A DNA stretch of 33,734 nt from Oscillospiraceae bacterium (GCA_022768545.1 JALELV010000072.1:1-33734), one strand, 5' to 3'. Positions 15,249 to 23,214 are shown, counted from the stretch's first letter. Notes: a model not told the origin generated them from the letters alone. Numbers and translations: made by a program.

Positions 15249-16388
15249 ATGAAATTAAAAACAGCTGCTTCCAAAAGCGCCTGCCTTGTCGCGGCACTGT
15301 TCTGTACGGTTTATGCCGCCTGCCTGCTGGCCTTTCCCGCGGAGATGAGCACCGGTGTACGGGAGGGGCTGTCCCTCTGCGGAGAGACGCTGATCCCCTC
15401 CCTGCTTCCTTTTTTGATCCTGTCCGGGTTTTTCTCCCTCTCCGGGCCGGCCCGGGCGGCGGAAAAGCTCTTTGGCCCTGTGGTAAAGCGCCTGTTTCAT
15501 CTGCCGGGCTGCGCCGCCATCCCGGTACTGATGGGTACCTTGGGCGGCTACCCGGTGGCAGCAAGGTCCGCCGCGGTGCTGATGAAAAACGGGGCCCTTT
15601 CAGCCCGGGATGTACAGCGCCTTCTCTGTTTCTGCGTCAACGCGGGCCCCGCCTTTCTGGTGGGCGCCGTGGGAGCCGGAATGTTTCACAGCCCGGGGAT
15701 AGGGATGCTGCTGCTTGCCTCCCAGATGATCTCTTCGCTTGTTATCGGGGTCTTCCTTGGGTTTGGACAAAGGCCGGAAAAAGGGAAAGCCGATGTTAAA
15801 ACGCTTCCCTACTCTCAGGCACTGGTGTCCGCGGTGGAACAGGGAGTATCCGGTATGCTTGGGATCTGTGGCTTTGTGCTGCTTTTTTCCTCTCTGACGG
15901 CACTGTGGAAGGTTATCGGAGTTCCGGAGCTTTTAGCCGACCGTTTCCCTCAAGCGGACCAAAACGCCCTTTTTTCCCTTTACACCGGCTTTTGGGAGGT
16001 GACGACAGGTTGCCGGGAAGCTGTAAAGGCAAATGGCATTACAGGTGTTTTTCTTGCGGCATTTCTGGTATCATTTTCCGGTGTCTCCGTTCTGTTTCAG
16101 GTAATCTCTCTTTTCCCGGCCAAAACAGTCTCTTTCCGTCCTTTCGTCCTCTCACGCCTTTTTCACGGGCTTCTCACCTGCGCTTTTGCCGCAGTACTTC
16201 TTTGTCTGTCGCCTCAATCTGCGGAGGTCTTTCTTCCCGCTGGTGGCAGCTCTCCGGCCGTGGTCTCCCACAGCCCCCTTCTCTCCTGTGTCATGCTGCT
16301 GCTCTGTGCCTCGGTGCTGACGGGGAGCGGCCTGAAGAAAGGTGCTTTTTCCCGCCGCCTTTATTTACAGACTGGCCGTAGATTTTAA
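15249..16388 (+). CDS. ylbJ: YlbJ family sporulation integral membrane protein
   Basis: YlbJ is a polytopic membrane protein with nucleoside-recognition (Gate) domains that is needed for spore cortex formation in Bacillus. The 379-residue product has about eight hydrophobic segments, starting with SACLVAALFCTVYAACLLAF. It carries the Gate signatures LIPSLLPFLILSGFFS and LMGTLGGYPVAARSAAVLM, then FCVNAGPAFLVGAVG, and a second repeat at FSLYTGFWEVTTGCREA. The ATG at 15249 is set by AAAGGAGG a few bases upstream. It is divergent from yqfC. YlbJ and the spore maturation proteins SpmA/B share this domain; the overall length and the paired Gate repeats favour YlbJ. The transported substrate is unknown. 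Confidence 0.9.
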   Translation: MKLKTAASKSACLVAALFCTVYAACLLAFPAEMSTGVREGLSLCGETLIPSLLPFLILSGFFSLSGPARAAEKLFGPVVKRLFHLPGCAAIPVLMGTLGGYPVAARSAAVLMKNGALSARDVQRLLCFCVNAGPAFLVGAVGAGMFHSPGIGMLLLASQMISSLVIGVFLGFGQRPEKGKADVKTLPYSQALVSAVEQGVSGMLGICGFVLLFSSLTALWKVIGVPELLADRFPQADQNALFSLYTGFWEVTTGCREAVKANGITGVFLAAFLVSFSGVSVLFQVISLFPAKTVSFRPFVLSRLFHGLLTCAFAAVLLCLSPQSAEVFLPAGGSSPAVVSHSPLLSCVMLLLCASVLTGSGLKKGAFSRRLYLQTGRRF

Positions 16389-16398
16389 AGGGGCAATT

Positions 16399-16407
16399 TG
16401 TTATAAT
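16399..16407 (+). promoter_or_regulatory. Extended -10 promoter after ylbJ
   Basis: TGT directly precedes a perfect TATAAT (16402-16407). The -35 position (TAGATT at 16379-16384) is poor, as is usual for extended -10 promoters. It starts a transcript at about 16413, only 25 bases after the ylbJ stop, giving an untranslated region of about 190 bases before the next gene. Confidence 0.65.
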
Positions 16408-16412
16408 AGGTC

Positions 16413-16598
16413 TGAGCTTGCTGCCTGACAGCAGGAAAAGGCGGCTTTCGCGGTTGAAGCGTCCGCCAGCCTCTCTATTCTGTGCGCAGCCTGAAACAAC
16501 GGCGGTTCCTATGGTTTCCGTTTTCGCCGTGGGGGCCTTGTTTTAGCTGCCGGGCGCCCTTACGCTGAAGGAAAACGCAAAAGACCGGATGGGGGAAA
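16413..16598 (+). ncRNA. Candidate structured RNA (6S-like or long leader)
   Basis: This roughly 186-base stretch has its own strong promoter, no convincing reading frame, and several local inverted repeats. Hairpin 1 (about 16440-16468) pairs GGCGG with CCGCC, with inner GCTT/AAGC. Hairpin 2 (about 16498-16535) pairs ACGGCG with CGCCGT. The 5' end GGTCT can pair with AGACC near 16588, closing the whole unit. A closed, mostly paired RNA of about 185 bases behind a strong promoter is what 6S RNA (ssrS) looks like, but I do not recognise enough conserved sequence to assert it. It could equally be a regulatory leader of the small gene at 16603. No T-run terminator follows. Confidence 0.4.
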
Positions 16599-16602
16599 AC
16601 AG

Positions 16603-16818
16603 ATGGCTTCCAAATTGTTCGGGAAAAACATTGAGCCCGCCTGCGCTTACTGCGCCCATGGGTTCTGGGCCAGCGATCATAAAATGATCCTGTGTGAAAA
16701 AAAGGGAGTAGTCACCCCCTTTTATTACTGCCGCAAGTTTGTCTACGCGCCGCTGAAACGGGTGCCGGTCAAAACGCCGCCCCTTCCGGAATATGATCCG
16801 TCTGATTTTACCCTGTAA
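16603..16818 (+). CDS. Small four-cysteine protein, probable metal-binding
   Basis: This encodes a 71-residue soluble protein I recognise only as a conserved-looking clostridial small protein with no named function. Four cysteines (residues 14, 17, 31 and 43, in ACAYCAHG, ILCEKKG and YYCRKF) make a C-x2-C...C...C pattern that could hold zinc or an iron-sulfur cluster. It is followed by a basic Pro-rich tail (APLKRVPVKTPPLPEYDP). The ATG at 16603 is preceded by GGGGGA, an acceptable but not ideal ribosome site. It lies between a candidate RNA and a secreted cell-wall enzyme, 52 bases before the latter, so the two may be co-transcribed. There is no signal peptide; the role is unknown. Confidence 0.75.
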   Translation: MASKLFGKNIEPACAYCAHGFWASDHKMILCEKKGVVTPFYYCRKFVYAPLKRVPVKTPPLPEYDPSDFTL

Positions 16819-16870
16819 AAAATGATCTTACTTGTCGGCTCTGTGCCCCGACGGGAAATGAGGGATATTT

Positions 16871-19816
16871 TTGAAAAAGAATTGGAAAAGAGTTCTGGCC
16901 GCCTTTACCGTAGCGCTGCTGCTGGCCGGCTTTGGCGTCCCCGCCGCTGCGGCGGAAACTTCCCGGCTCCCGGAGGAGGACCCCTCTCTTCACGGGCTGA
17001 TGGTGCGCACCAAAAACAACCAGGATTTCCCCACCAAACCGGGGCTCTCCTCCGGCGAGCTGATCCAGGAGATCGACCGCATTATATTTTTTGCCCAGCA
17101 GAGCGGGTATAACACGATCTTTTACGAGGCGCGCCCCTGCGGCGACGCCATGTACCGCTCCACCTACTACCCCAACAGCGAATACTGGACAGGCGAGCAG
17201 GGGAAAATGGTGCTGATGTTTGACCCCATGAATTACCTGATGAAAGCCGCCCGCGCCGCAGGGCTCCGGGTTTACGCGGTGGTGGACCCTTATCTGGTAG
17301 CGGATGGCCCTCAGAAGGCAAAACAGCTCTCCATCAGCAACCCCGCCACAAAAATCCCGCAGATGGCGGTATCCACCGCCTCCGGCGCAGTTTACTTAAA
17401 CCCCGGGGACAGCGGCTCCCGCGCTATTATCACGGCGGGCATCAAAGAGATCGTCTCCAAGTACAAAGTGGACGGCATCCTCCTGGAAAACTTCCAATAC
17501 CCGGACGCGAGCCTGAAGGATTCCGAAATGTATGATCAGTACGGCGAAGGGCGCTCCCTTTCCGAGTTTCGGCAGGATTCTCTCTACGACCTGCTGGCGC
17601 GCCTGAACTCCGAAATAAAATCCGTCCGCTCCGAAACACAGCTGGGCATCCTGACCGATTACAGCTGGGAGGAGCTTCAGCTCTCTAAAAACGGCGGAAA
17701 CGCCTATGTAGGAGAGGCCGACCCGGAGCGGTGGATGGGAGACCGCCTGCTCGACTTCGTCGTGGCGGAGATCTCCTTTCCCGTTGAATCGGATACTTAC
17801 GACTATCAGACGGAGGTATCCCACTGGAAAGCGCTGGCACAGCAGTATGAAACAGAGCTTATCACCGCGCACCAGGCCTATAAAGTACTTTCGCCCACTG
17901 CCGACCGCAACTTTTACCGCGATCCCAATGAGATCAGCGCCCAGTTGTACCTGAATCATCGGATGGGGGTGGATGGCTCCCTGATGCTCTCCTATTCCAG
18001 CCTGAAGGGGAATTTAAACAACCAGGCGGTCAATATTGCCGGGATGCTCTCCGGGGGCGATTTCTTGCCAGAGGGGTATTCTCTGGATATTCCCCGGGAG
18101 TTTGCCGTCACCCGACCGACGGAGCAGATCTCTGTCTCCTCCGACAGCTATTTTATTATGGGAACTTCCGACCCGGAGCAGCCTTTGTATTTTGAAGGGA
18201 AAGAGCTGGAGCGTCCCGGAAGGCAGGGGGCCTTCGGCGTTCTAGTGGATGTGGCCGTGGGCACCAACACCTATTCCTTCCGGCAGGGCGGCAAGACCGA
18301 GACGGTCACCATTCTTCGGCCGGACCCCGCCGCCTCCGTCTCCCCTTCCAAGATCAGCAAGATCATCCAGAGCAGCATGTTTCCCAACTGGGCGGAGCCT
18401 GCCTATGCAGGGGAGAAGATCACCTTTCTCTGCGTGGCGCCCTCCGGCGCCGCCGTACAGGTGAAAGCCGGAGGTGTTACCGCATCTCTCAGCCAGGTCA
18501 AATACGCCGACCCCGGCGTGCCGGCTGTTTTCAGCGCCGAAGTAACATGGCCCGAGAACAGCTCCGCCAAGACGGTAAAGACCGGCCCCGCTGTCTACAC
18601 ACTTACATACGGCGGAAAGGTGAGCACCTACACCTCCAGCGGAGAGCTCTACACTGTGGGGCAGAACGCAGTGCTCGCCGTTTCAGCCAACGACTATATC
18701 AACAACGTCTACGGCGATATCACAGTGGAGGACGATTTTTACATGACCCTTCCCCAGGGCGCCTGCGATACGGTGGAGGAAAACCAGGACAGCTTTTATA
18801 AGCTCTCCTCCGGTGGGTATCTGCCCAAAGCCACCGCCGACATTATCGAGGGCAGCGGAAATATCGAGAACCGGGTCTCCGACCTCAATTTTACCTCCGA
18901 CATCAAAGGGGAGGCCTTTACCCTCACCGGTACCTCCCGTCCCGCCTTTACCGCCCGTCTGGAGGACGGTGCCCTGACGGTGCGCCTATTCCACACAAGC
19001 GGCGTCCCCGCTTCCCTCGGCCCCTACCGTTCCGAGCTCATCTCCTCCCTCACCCGGACGGAAAACTCTGACGGCTCTGTTACCCTGCGTTTTTCTCTGC
19101 TTCCCGGGGTAAACCTGTGGGGCTACCATGTGGAATATGACGGAAACAACACCGTTATCTACCTGAAGAAGGCCCCTGTGCTCTCGGAGGTTTACGGAAA
19201 GCCCTTTACCGGAATGACCGTGGTGCTGGATGCCGGACACGGCGGGGATGACCCGGGCGCCCTGGGCCCTGCCGGTGCGGCAGGCCCCGCGGAGCGGGAG
19301 CTCAACTTTGTCACAGCATGGGCCGTCAGGCAGCGTCTGGAGCAGCTTGGGGCCGAAGTGATCCTGGTAAATGAAGAGGACCAGCGCCTGAGCTTTGAAG
19401 AGCGGATGGACCCGGCCCGGGCCGCCCGGGCGGATTTCTTTCTCTCCTTCCATCACAACAGCACCGGCGAATCGGTGGATTCCTCTCAAAGCACCGGAAC
19501 AGAGGTGTACTACCACGAGGAGACTTCCCGGCTTTTCGCGGAAAAGGTATCGGATGCCCTGTACAAGGCCACCGGCAGAAAACAGCGCGGGGCTATCCAG
19601 TCCTACTATCGCGTCACCCGCATGACCTACGCCCCTTCCCTGTTGGTGGAGCTTGGGTTTATCAACAGCCCGGCGGAGTTTGAAAGCCTCTGCGACCCCA
19701 TGAATATCCTCCGCACCTCCTACGGCGTCGCCGACGCCATCTCCGCTACCGTGGAAGCATTCCATTCCCCCGGGCGTGATACTTCCGGAGACCGGATCCA
19801 AACCCTGGAGGACTGA
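16871..19816 (+). CDS. Secreted glycosidase-like (GHL10) and N-acetylmuramoyl-L-alanine amidase fusion
   Basis: This 981-residue exported protein probably remodels peptidoglycan. It starts with TTG at 16871 (GAGGG seven bases upstream), followed by a signal peptide (basic MKKNWKR, then hydrophobic core, ending around AAAAE, residue 28). Residues 40-400 resemble the GHL10/DUF187 glycoside hydrolase-like barrel: GLMVRTKNNQDF, YNTIFYEARPCGDAMY, the FDPMNYLMKAARAAGLRVYA strand and VDGILLENFQYPD. Residues 420-770 form beta-rich, Ig- or AMIN-like linker modules. Residues 780-965 are an Amidase_3 domain with zinc ligands visible in LDAGHGG, the Glu of AERELN, FHHNS, and catalytic Glu in LVELGF. Amidase_3 cuts the bond between MurNAc and L-Ala. 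Both activities in one chain suggest a dual wall hydrolase, possibly for spore cortex or daughter separation. The N-terminal activity is inferred by resemblance only. Confidence 0.88.
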   Translation: MKKNWKRVLAAFTVALLLAGFGVPAAAAETSRLPEEDPSLHGLMVRTKNNQDFPTKPGLSSGELIQEIDRIIFFAQQSGYNTIFYEARPCGDAMYRSTYYPNSEYWTGEQGKMVLMFDPMNYLMKAARAAGLRVYAVVDPYLVADGPQKAKQLSISNPATKIPQMAVSTASGAVYLNPGDSGSRAIITAGIKEIVSKYKVDGILLENFQYPDASLKDSEMYDQYGEGRSLSEFRQDSLYDLLARLNSEIKSVRSETQLGILTDYSWEELQLSKNGGNAYVGEADPERWMGDRLLDFVVAEISFPVESDTYDYQTEVSHWKALAQQYETELITAHQAYKVLSPTADRNFYRDPNEISAQLYLNHRMGVDGSLMLSYSSLKGNLNNQAVNIAGMLSGGDFLPEGYSLDIPREFAVTRPTEQISVSSDSYFIMGTSDPEQPLYFEGKELERPGRQGAFGVLVDVAVGTNTYSFRQGGKTETVTILRPDPAASVSPSKISKIIQSSMFPNWAEPAYAGEKITFLCVAPSGAAVQVKAGGVTASLSQVKYADPGVPAVFSAEVTWPENSSAKTVKTGPAVYTLTYGGKVSTYTSSGELYTVGQNAVLAVSANDYINNVYGDITVEDDFYMTLPQGACDTVEENQDSFYKLSSGGYLPKATADIIEGSGNIENRVSDLNFTSDIKGEAFTLTGTSRPAFTARLEDGALTVRLFHTSGVPASLGPYRSELISSLTRTENSDGSVTLRFSLLPGVNLWGYHVEYDGNNTVIYLKKAPVLSEVYGKPFTGMTVVLDAGHGGDDPGALGPAGAAGPAERELNFVTAWAVRQRLEQLGAEVILVNEEDQRLSFEERMDPARAARADFFLSFHHNSTGESVDSSQSTGTEVYYHEETSRLFAEKVSDALYKATGRKQRGAIQSYYRVTRMTYAPSLLVELGFINSPAEFESLCDPMNILRTSYGVADAISATVEAFHSPGRDTSGDRIQTLED

Positions 19817-20082
19817 TGATCCTGCCCCGAATCATAACCAGCGGCCATGTCAGTGGTTGTACAGGCCCCCTTAGGGCCTATTACCAGCCGATCCTATATT
19901 TCTTTCTACTGCATAGAACACCCTATCGCTATTTAAAATAGCGATAGAGTGTTCTATTATTGTATGCACCTTTTCCTTCTACCGTTTTTATGATTGGGTT
20001 CCTCGTTTCGCTCGGATATTATATTTTATGGGCATAGCTAAAGCTTTTGGGAATTACCAGCATTGCTGATGGTTTTCTTCGT
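19817..20082. other. Gene-free AT-rich stretch after the amidase gene
   Basis: No plausible gene, tRNA or promoter is seen here between the amidase stop and the cbiO terminator. It contains a small hairpin AGGCCC / GGGCCT (19863-19879) and the long palindrome listed separately. Base composition is clearly more AT-rich than the flanking genes, which hints at decayed or inserted DNA. There is no typical T-run terminator for the amidase gene. Confidence 0.6.
19913..19957. repeat. 45-base near-perfect palindrome
   Basis: Two 22-base arms, beginning ATAGAACAC and ending GTGTTCTAT, meet at a single central base with only one mismatch (C opposite A near the outer third). The middle is CTATCGCTATTT / AAATAGCGATAG. 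It could act as a terminator for the amidase gene, although only ATTATTG follows. It could also be a copy of a small palindromic repeat (MITE- or REP-like). A single copy is seen in this window. Confidence 0.75.
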
Positions 20083-20123
20083 ATAAAACAACAGCGCCCG
20101 TCTCGAAAGAAACAGGCGCTGTT
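20083..20123. terminator. Bidirectional terminator after cbiO
   Basis: AACAGCGCC (20090-20098) pairs with GGCGCTGTT (20115-20123). On the minus strand it is followed by GTTTTAT, and on the plus strand by TTGTTTT. It ends the cbiM-N-Q-O transcript just beyond the cbiO stop and could also stop transcription from the amidase side. Confidence 0.8.
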
Positions 20124-20128
20124 TTGTT

Positions 20129-20992
20129 TTACAGGGACGACGGGCGTTCCCCTGAGGGAAGATCTTCCAGATACCTCTGCAGAGCTTTCAGGTCCCGCGG
20201 GACCGAAAGCCCTTTCGGCAGAACTCCCTTTTGAGTCAGGCTCTGAAAAACCTCCAGCACGGCCGGGCGGCCGAGCCCCGCGGTCTCCAACGCCTGTATA
20301 TCGGAAAAGACCTCTTCGGGAGACCCTTGGCGCAGCAGGCGCCCCCTGTGAAACAACATGATCTCATCTGCCCAGGAAAAGGCATAGTCCACATCGTGGG
20401 TCGACATCAGCACTGTAACGCCGTCCCCGGTCAGCTGATCTATAATCCCCCGGACAATGCGGCTGTGCCTGGGGTCCAGAGCGGCACAGGGCTCGTCTAA
20501 GATGATTATATCGGGGTGCATCACCAGTACATCCGCAATGGCCACCTGCTTTTTCTGCCCTCCGCTGAGGGCATGGGCCGGTTTATGGGAAAAGGGGGTG
20601 ATCTCCAGCTTATCGATCACCCGCTCCACCTCCCGGCGGGCCGCTTTCTCCGGCATCCCCAGGTTGAGCGCCCCAAAGGAAATCTCCTGATAGACGCTGG
20701 CCGAAAACAGTTGGTCATCCGGGTCCTGAAAGACGACCCCTACCCTGGCGCGCAGGGCCAAAAGATCCCGGCTTTTGTAAGAGACCGGTTTTCCATCAAA
20801 ATAAATCGCCCCGCGGTTTGGACGGTGTATCCCGTTGCAGCAGAGAAAAAAGGTGGATTTCCCCGAGCCGTTGGCCCCCATAAAGGCATATTTTTTCCCC
20901 CGCTGAATGGTGAGGCTCAGCCCCTCAAGGGACCAGGTCTCCCCCTCATCGTAGGAAAAGAAAAGATCTTCTGCCCGCATCAGCTCTTTCAT
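20129..20992 (-). CDS. cbiO: ECF cobalt transporter ATPase CbiO
   Basis: CbiO is the ATP-hydrolysing subunit of the CbiMNQO energy-coupling factor transporter that imports cobalt for cobalamin synthesis. The 287-residue protein has Walker A GANGSGKST, the Q-loop in VVFQDPDDQLF, signature LSGGQKKQVAIA, Walker B IIILDEPCAALDP, and the H-loop STHDVDY. It starts overlapping the cbiQ stop by four bases (ATGA). Only one ATPase gene is present, so it likely works as a homodimer. The terminator is directly downstream. Nickel transport cannot be excluded by the protein, but the cobalamin riboswitch upstream favours cobalt. Confidence 0.95.
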   Translation of the reverse strand: MKELMRAEDLFFSYDEGETWSLEGLSLTIQRGKKYAFMGANGSGKSTFFLCCNGIHRPNRGAIYFDGKPVSYKSRDLLALRARVGVVFQDPDDQLFSASVYQEISFGALNLGMPEKAARREVERVIDKLEITPFSHKPAHALSGGQKKQVAIADVLVMHPDIIILDEPCAALDPRHSRIVRGIIDQLTGDGVTVLMSTHDVDYAFSWADEIMLFHRGRLLRQGSPEEVFSDIQALETAGLGRPAVLEVFQSLTQKGVLPKGLSVPRDLKALQRYLEDLPSGERPSSL

Positions 20993-21762
20993 AACAGCAC
21001 ACTCCCCATAAAAACACCAAAAAGCACCAGCCCCCAGAGGATGATCCCGGCTATCTCCGCCCCTTTAGGCGGAATGCTCTCCCGCAAGACCCGGAGCTTT
21101 CCATCATAGCAGCGGGACTCCATTGCGTCATAGATGCGGGCAGAGCGCTTTACCGCCCGGATAAACAGCATGGAACCGAGCGCCCCGAAGGACCTGACCG
21201 AGGTTTTAAAGTTCCGGTTGCCCAGCCGGGATTGCTGTGCGGTGGTCATGGCGGCGGCAGTTTCGGCCAACACAAAGATAAACCGGTATGTAAGCAACAT
21301 CAGCTCCACCAGAAGGGTCGGGCAGCGCAGCCGCTGAAGCACCTGGAGAATATCGGTGACCGGTGTGCTCAGAGAGAGGAAATAAAGGCTGGAGGCTGCA
21401 GACAGAGCGGTGAGGATCAGCCTGATGCAAAGCGCAAGGGACCGGCGGCTGCCCGTTATGTAATACTCCCCTATTGGAACAGCGAAGGCATCCAGTGGGA
21501 CGCGGGAAAAATTGACTAAAATCGCGGCGGTACTCAACAGCACAAAGGCGGCCGGTATCAGGAGCAGCCTGGCATACTGTTTCCACGGGGTCCTGCCCTT
21601 CCAAAGGGTCAACACCGTATTTCCGAAAAAGACAGCCAGTGCCACGGCGGCATTGCGGCTGACAACGCAAAACAACAGCGTCATGACGGAAAACGCCATC
21701 TTTTCCCCGGCATTTACCCCTCTCAGGCCGGAAGAATAACATATTTTATCGATTACGATCAT
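20989..21762 (-). CDS. cbiQ: ECF cobalt transporter transmembrane protein CbiQ
   Basis: CbiQ is the transmembrane coupling subunit (T component) of the cobalt ECF transporter. The 257-residue protein has five to six hydrophobic segments. The coupling-helix motif AMESRCY (consensus AMxSRG/CY) near residue 215 transmits ATPase motion. The family-typical LLTYRFIFVLAE segment precedes it. It lies 18 bases after cbiN and overlaps cbiO by four bases. The N-terminus MIVIDKICYSSGLRGVNA fits CbiQ, which begins with a conserved short amphipathic segment. Confidence 0.94.
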   Translation of the reverse strand: MIVIDKICYSSGLRGVNAGEKMAFSVMTLLFCVVSRNAAVALAVFFGNTVLTLWKGRTPWKQYARLLLIPAAFVLLSTAAILVNFSRVPLDAFAVPIGEYYITGSRRSLALCIRLILTALSAASSLYFLSLSTPVTDILQVLQRLRCPTLLVELMLLTYRFIFVLAETAAAMTTAQQSRLGNRNFKTSVRSFGALGSMLFIRAVKRSARIYDAMESRCYDGKLRVLRESIPPKGAEIAGIILWGLVLFGVFMGSVLL

Positions 21763-21780
21763 TTTATCGCCCGATTCCGT

Positions 21781-22095
21781 TCACTCCTCCATTTTTCCCA
21801 GTTTTTTCCGCTCTACAAAACGGCCTAAGAAAAACGCGATGACCCCTACTCCGATCCCGGTCTGAAGGCAGAAAATCAGGCTCTCCACCTCACCGGGCAG
21901 CTCACCGTCGATCATAGTTTCCAGCACAGGAGTAAACCACGGTTCATATACCCCTCCCTGGATCTCCTCGATCATGACACTTCCCGCGTCGTCGGAACCT
22001 CCGAACTCCGCACCTTTCAGCGCAAACAGCGGAATAAGCGCGATCAGTACCACAGCGGCCAAACAGCAAAAAACGGTTTTGGAAGTTCTGCTCAC
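21781..22095 (-). CDS. cbiN: Cobalt transport protein CbiN
   Basis: CbiN is a small auxiliary membrane protein that contacts CbiM and is needed for cobalt loading. The 104-residue protein has two transmembrane helices (residues about 9-27 and 76-93). Between them lies an extracytoplasmic loop containing the family motifs EFGGSDD and the YEPWFTPV segment. The end overlaps nothing, and the start overlaps the cbiM stop by four bases. Its presence distinguishes this as a CbiMNQO set rather than a vitamin ECF module. Confidence 0.93.
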   Translation of the reverse strand: MSRTSKTVFCCLAAVVLIALIPLFALKGAEFGGSDDAGSVMIEEIQGGVYEPWFTPVLETMIDGELPGEVESLIFCLQTGIGVGVIAFFLGRFVERKKLGKMEE

Positions 22096-22850
22096 GATCT
22101 TTTCGCCTCCTCTTTATAATATCCCACACATTTAAGCTCCGGTTTTGCATAGCTTTCCAGTGCGATCACGATGACAACGGTCAGGAGCCCCTCGATAACA
22201 GCCAGCGGTACCTGGGTGGGGGCAAACACCCCCAGAAATTTTATGGCGGAGGCGGCGATCCCTCCCTGCTCTGAAGGATAAGCCGCTGCCAGCTGCAAAC
22301 TGGTGACACAGTAGGTAAAAAGGTCTCCCACGGACGCCGCCAAAAAAACGCCCACCTTTCGGTTTACCCTGAATTTCCGGCAGAGCAGATAGATTCCATA
22401 GGACACAAACGGCCCGGCAATGGCCATGGAAAAAATATTGGCTCCCAAAGTGGTCAGGCCTCCGTGGGCCAGCAAAACCGCTTGAAACAGCAGCACGATC
22501 ACCCCTAAAACACTGACGGCAAAGGGCCCGAAAAGAATGGCGCCAAGCCCTGTACCCGTCATATGGGAGCAGCTTCCCGTAACGGAGGGGATCTTCAGAG
22601 AAGAAATAACAAAGATAAACGCTCCGGACACGGCCAGCAGCGGGAGCGCCCGCTTATTGTCGTTCAACCGGTTCCTGATGGAGAGGAACCCTGCCGCTAA
22701 AAACGGAAGGCACAGTACCCCCCAGAGAACACAGGCCGTTGGGGGAAGATACCCCTCCATAATGTGCATGGCGCTTGCCGACGGCATTACGCCAAAGGTC
22801 ATGGCGGCTGCCAGGGCAAGCATGATGAGTGCTTTTTGCTTTCGAGACAT
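22092..22850 (-). CDS. cbiM: Cobalt substrate-binding membrane protein CbiM
   Basis: CbiM is the substrate-specific (S) component that binds Co2+ through its processed N-terminus. The 252-residue protein begins with a signal-like segment ending SASA, followed by [10 protein letters not shown]; the mature Met-His binds the metal ion. Further family motifs are [23 protein letters not shown] and [17 protein letters not shown] place the start at the ATG at 22850 (AAGGAAGG upstream). The longer open frame to 23129 runs through the cobalamin riboswitch and is not coding. It is the first gene of the cobalt operon. Confidence 0.95.
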   Translation of the reverse strand: MSRKQKALIMLALAAAMTFGVMPSASAMHIMEGYLPPTACVLWGVLCLPFLAAGFLSIRNRLNDNKRALPLLAVSGAFIFVISSLKIPSVTGSCSHMTGTGLGAILFGPFAVSVLGVIVLLFQAVLLAHGGLTTLGANIFSMAIAGPFVSYGIYLLCRKFRVNRKVGVFLAASVGDLFTYCVTSLQLAAAYPSEQGGIAASAIKFLGVFAPTQVPLAVIEGLLTVVIVIALESYAKPELKCVGYYKEEAKRS

Positions 22851-22902
22851 TTTCTTTCCTTCCTTTCCTTGTTCCTTTGTTTGCCTGCCGCCCCAAAACA
22901 GG

Positions 22903-22934
22903 CAAAAAGAAAGCACCTGTCGTAAAACAGGTGC
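22903..22934 (-). terminator. Second terminator hairpin in the cbiM leader
   Basis: Perfect arms GCACCTGT / ACAGGTGC (22913-22920 and 22927-22934) are followed on the minus strand by TTTCTTTTT. It lies between the riboswitch and the cbiM start, immediately after the first terminator hairpin. Confidence 0.75.
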
Positions 22935-22974
22935 AAAAAGAGCGCCGCGGAACCTCCCCGGCTTTTGCTCTTTT
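22935..22974 (-). terminator. First terminator hairpin of the cobalamin riboswitch
   Basis: On the minus strand, AAAAGAGC (22974-22967) pairs with GCTCTTTT, enclosing GCCG...CGGC, and is followed by TTTTTGC (22939-22933). It starts about 40 bases after the aptamer and is the likely expression platform that stops transcription when B12 is bound. Confidence 0.65.
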
Positions 22975-23012
22975 ACACCGGTTATCTGACGTAACCCGTG
23001 TAATCGCTTGCA

Positions 23013-23175
23013 AATGGGCAGGTCTTCTGACTCAGGCGTCATCGCCGGCTTCGCCTTCCCGGTTTTACCCAGTGACATCATGAAGCGCGGCTCTTCCTTT
23101 ACAGCGGCGGGACCGTGTGGGAGTTTCACCCAGCTTGTCTATTCTCCTGCTTGGCGCAGGCACCCAACTGCATTC
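23013..23175 (-). promoter_or_regulatory. Cobalamin (B12) riboswitch
   Basis: The minus strand carries the conserved aptamer elements: GGTGCCTGCGCCAAGCAGG near the 5' end, GGTGAAACTCCCACACGGTC, and CCGCCGCTGTAA. The B12 box region GTCACTGGG and GAGTCAGAAGACCTGCC follow at the 3' end. It sits between a TTGACA promoter and two terminators ahead of cbiM-N-Q-O. Binding of adenosylcobalamin (or a related form) is expected to reduce cobalt import. The family is assigned from motif order; which corrinoid is preferred is not decided. Confidence 0.92.
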
Positions 23176-23185
23176 AATTGTTTTT

Positions 23186-23214
23186 ATGGTAGCACAGGCA
23201 AAAAAGCTTGTCAA
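23186..23214 (-). promoter_or_regulatory. Promoter of the cobalamin riboswitch/cbi operon
   Basis: On the minus strand, a perfect TTGACA (-35, 23214-23209) and TACCAT (-10, 23191-23186) are separated by 17 bases, with an extended TGC just before the -10. The transcript starts a few bases before the aptamer. Confidence 0.8.

Noticed and set aside
18986-19801. Minus-strand open frame of 271 codons opposite the amidase domain
   Set aside because: It is antisense to a clear Amidase_3 domain with all zinc ligands, with no family features of its own.
22092-23129. Extended CbiM frame beginning at 23129
   Set aside because: The extra 93 codons cross the B12 riboswitch and two terminators; the true start at 22850 has a ribosome site and signal peptide.
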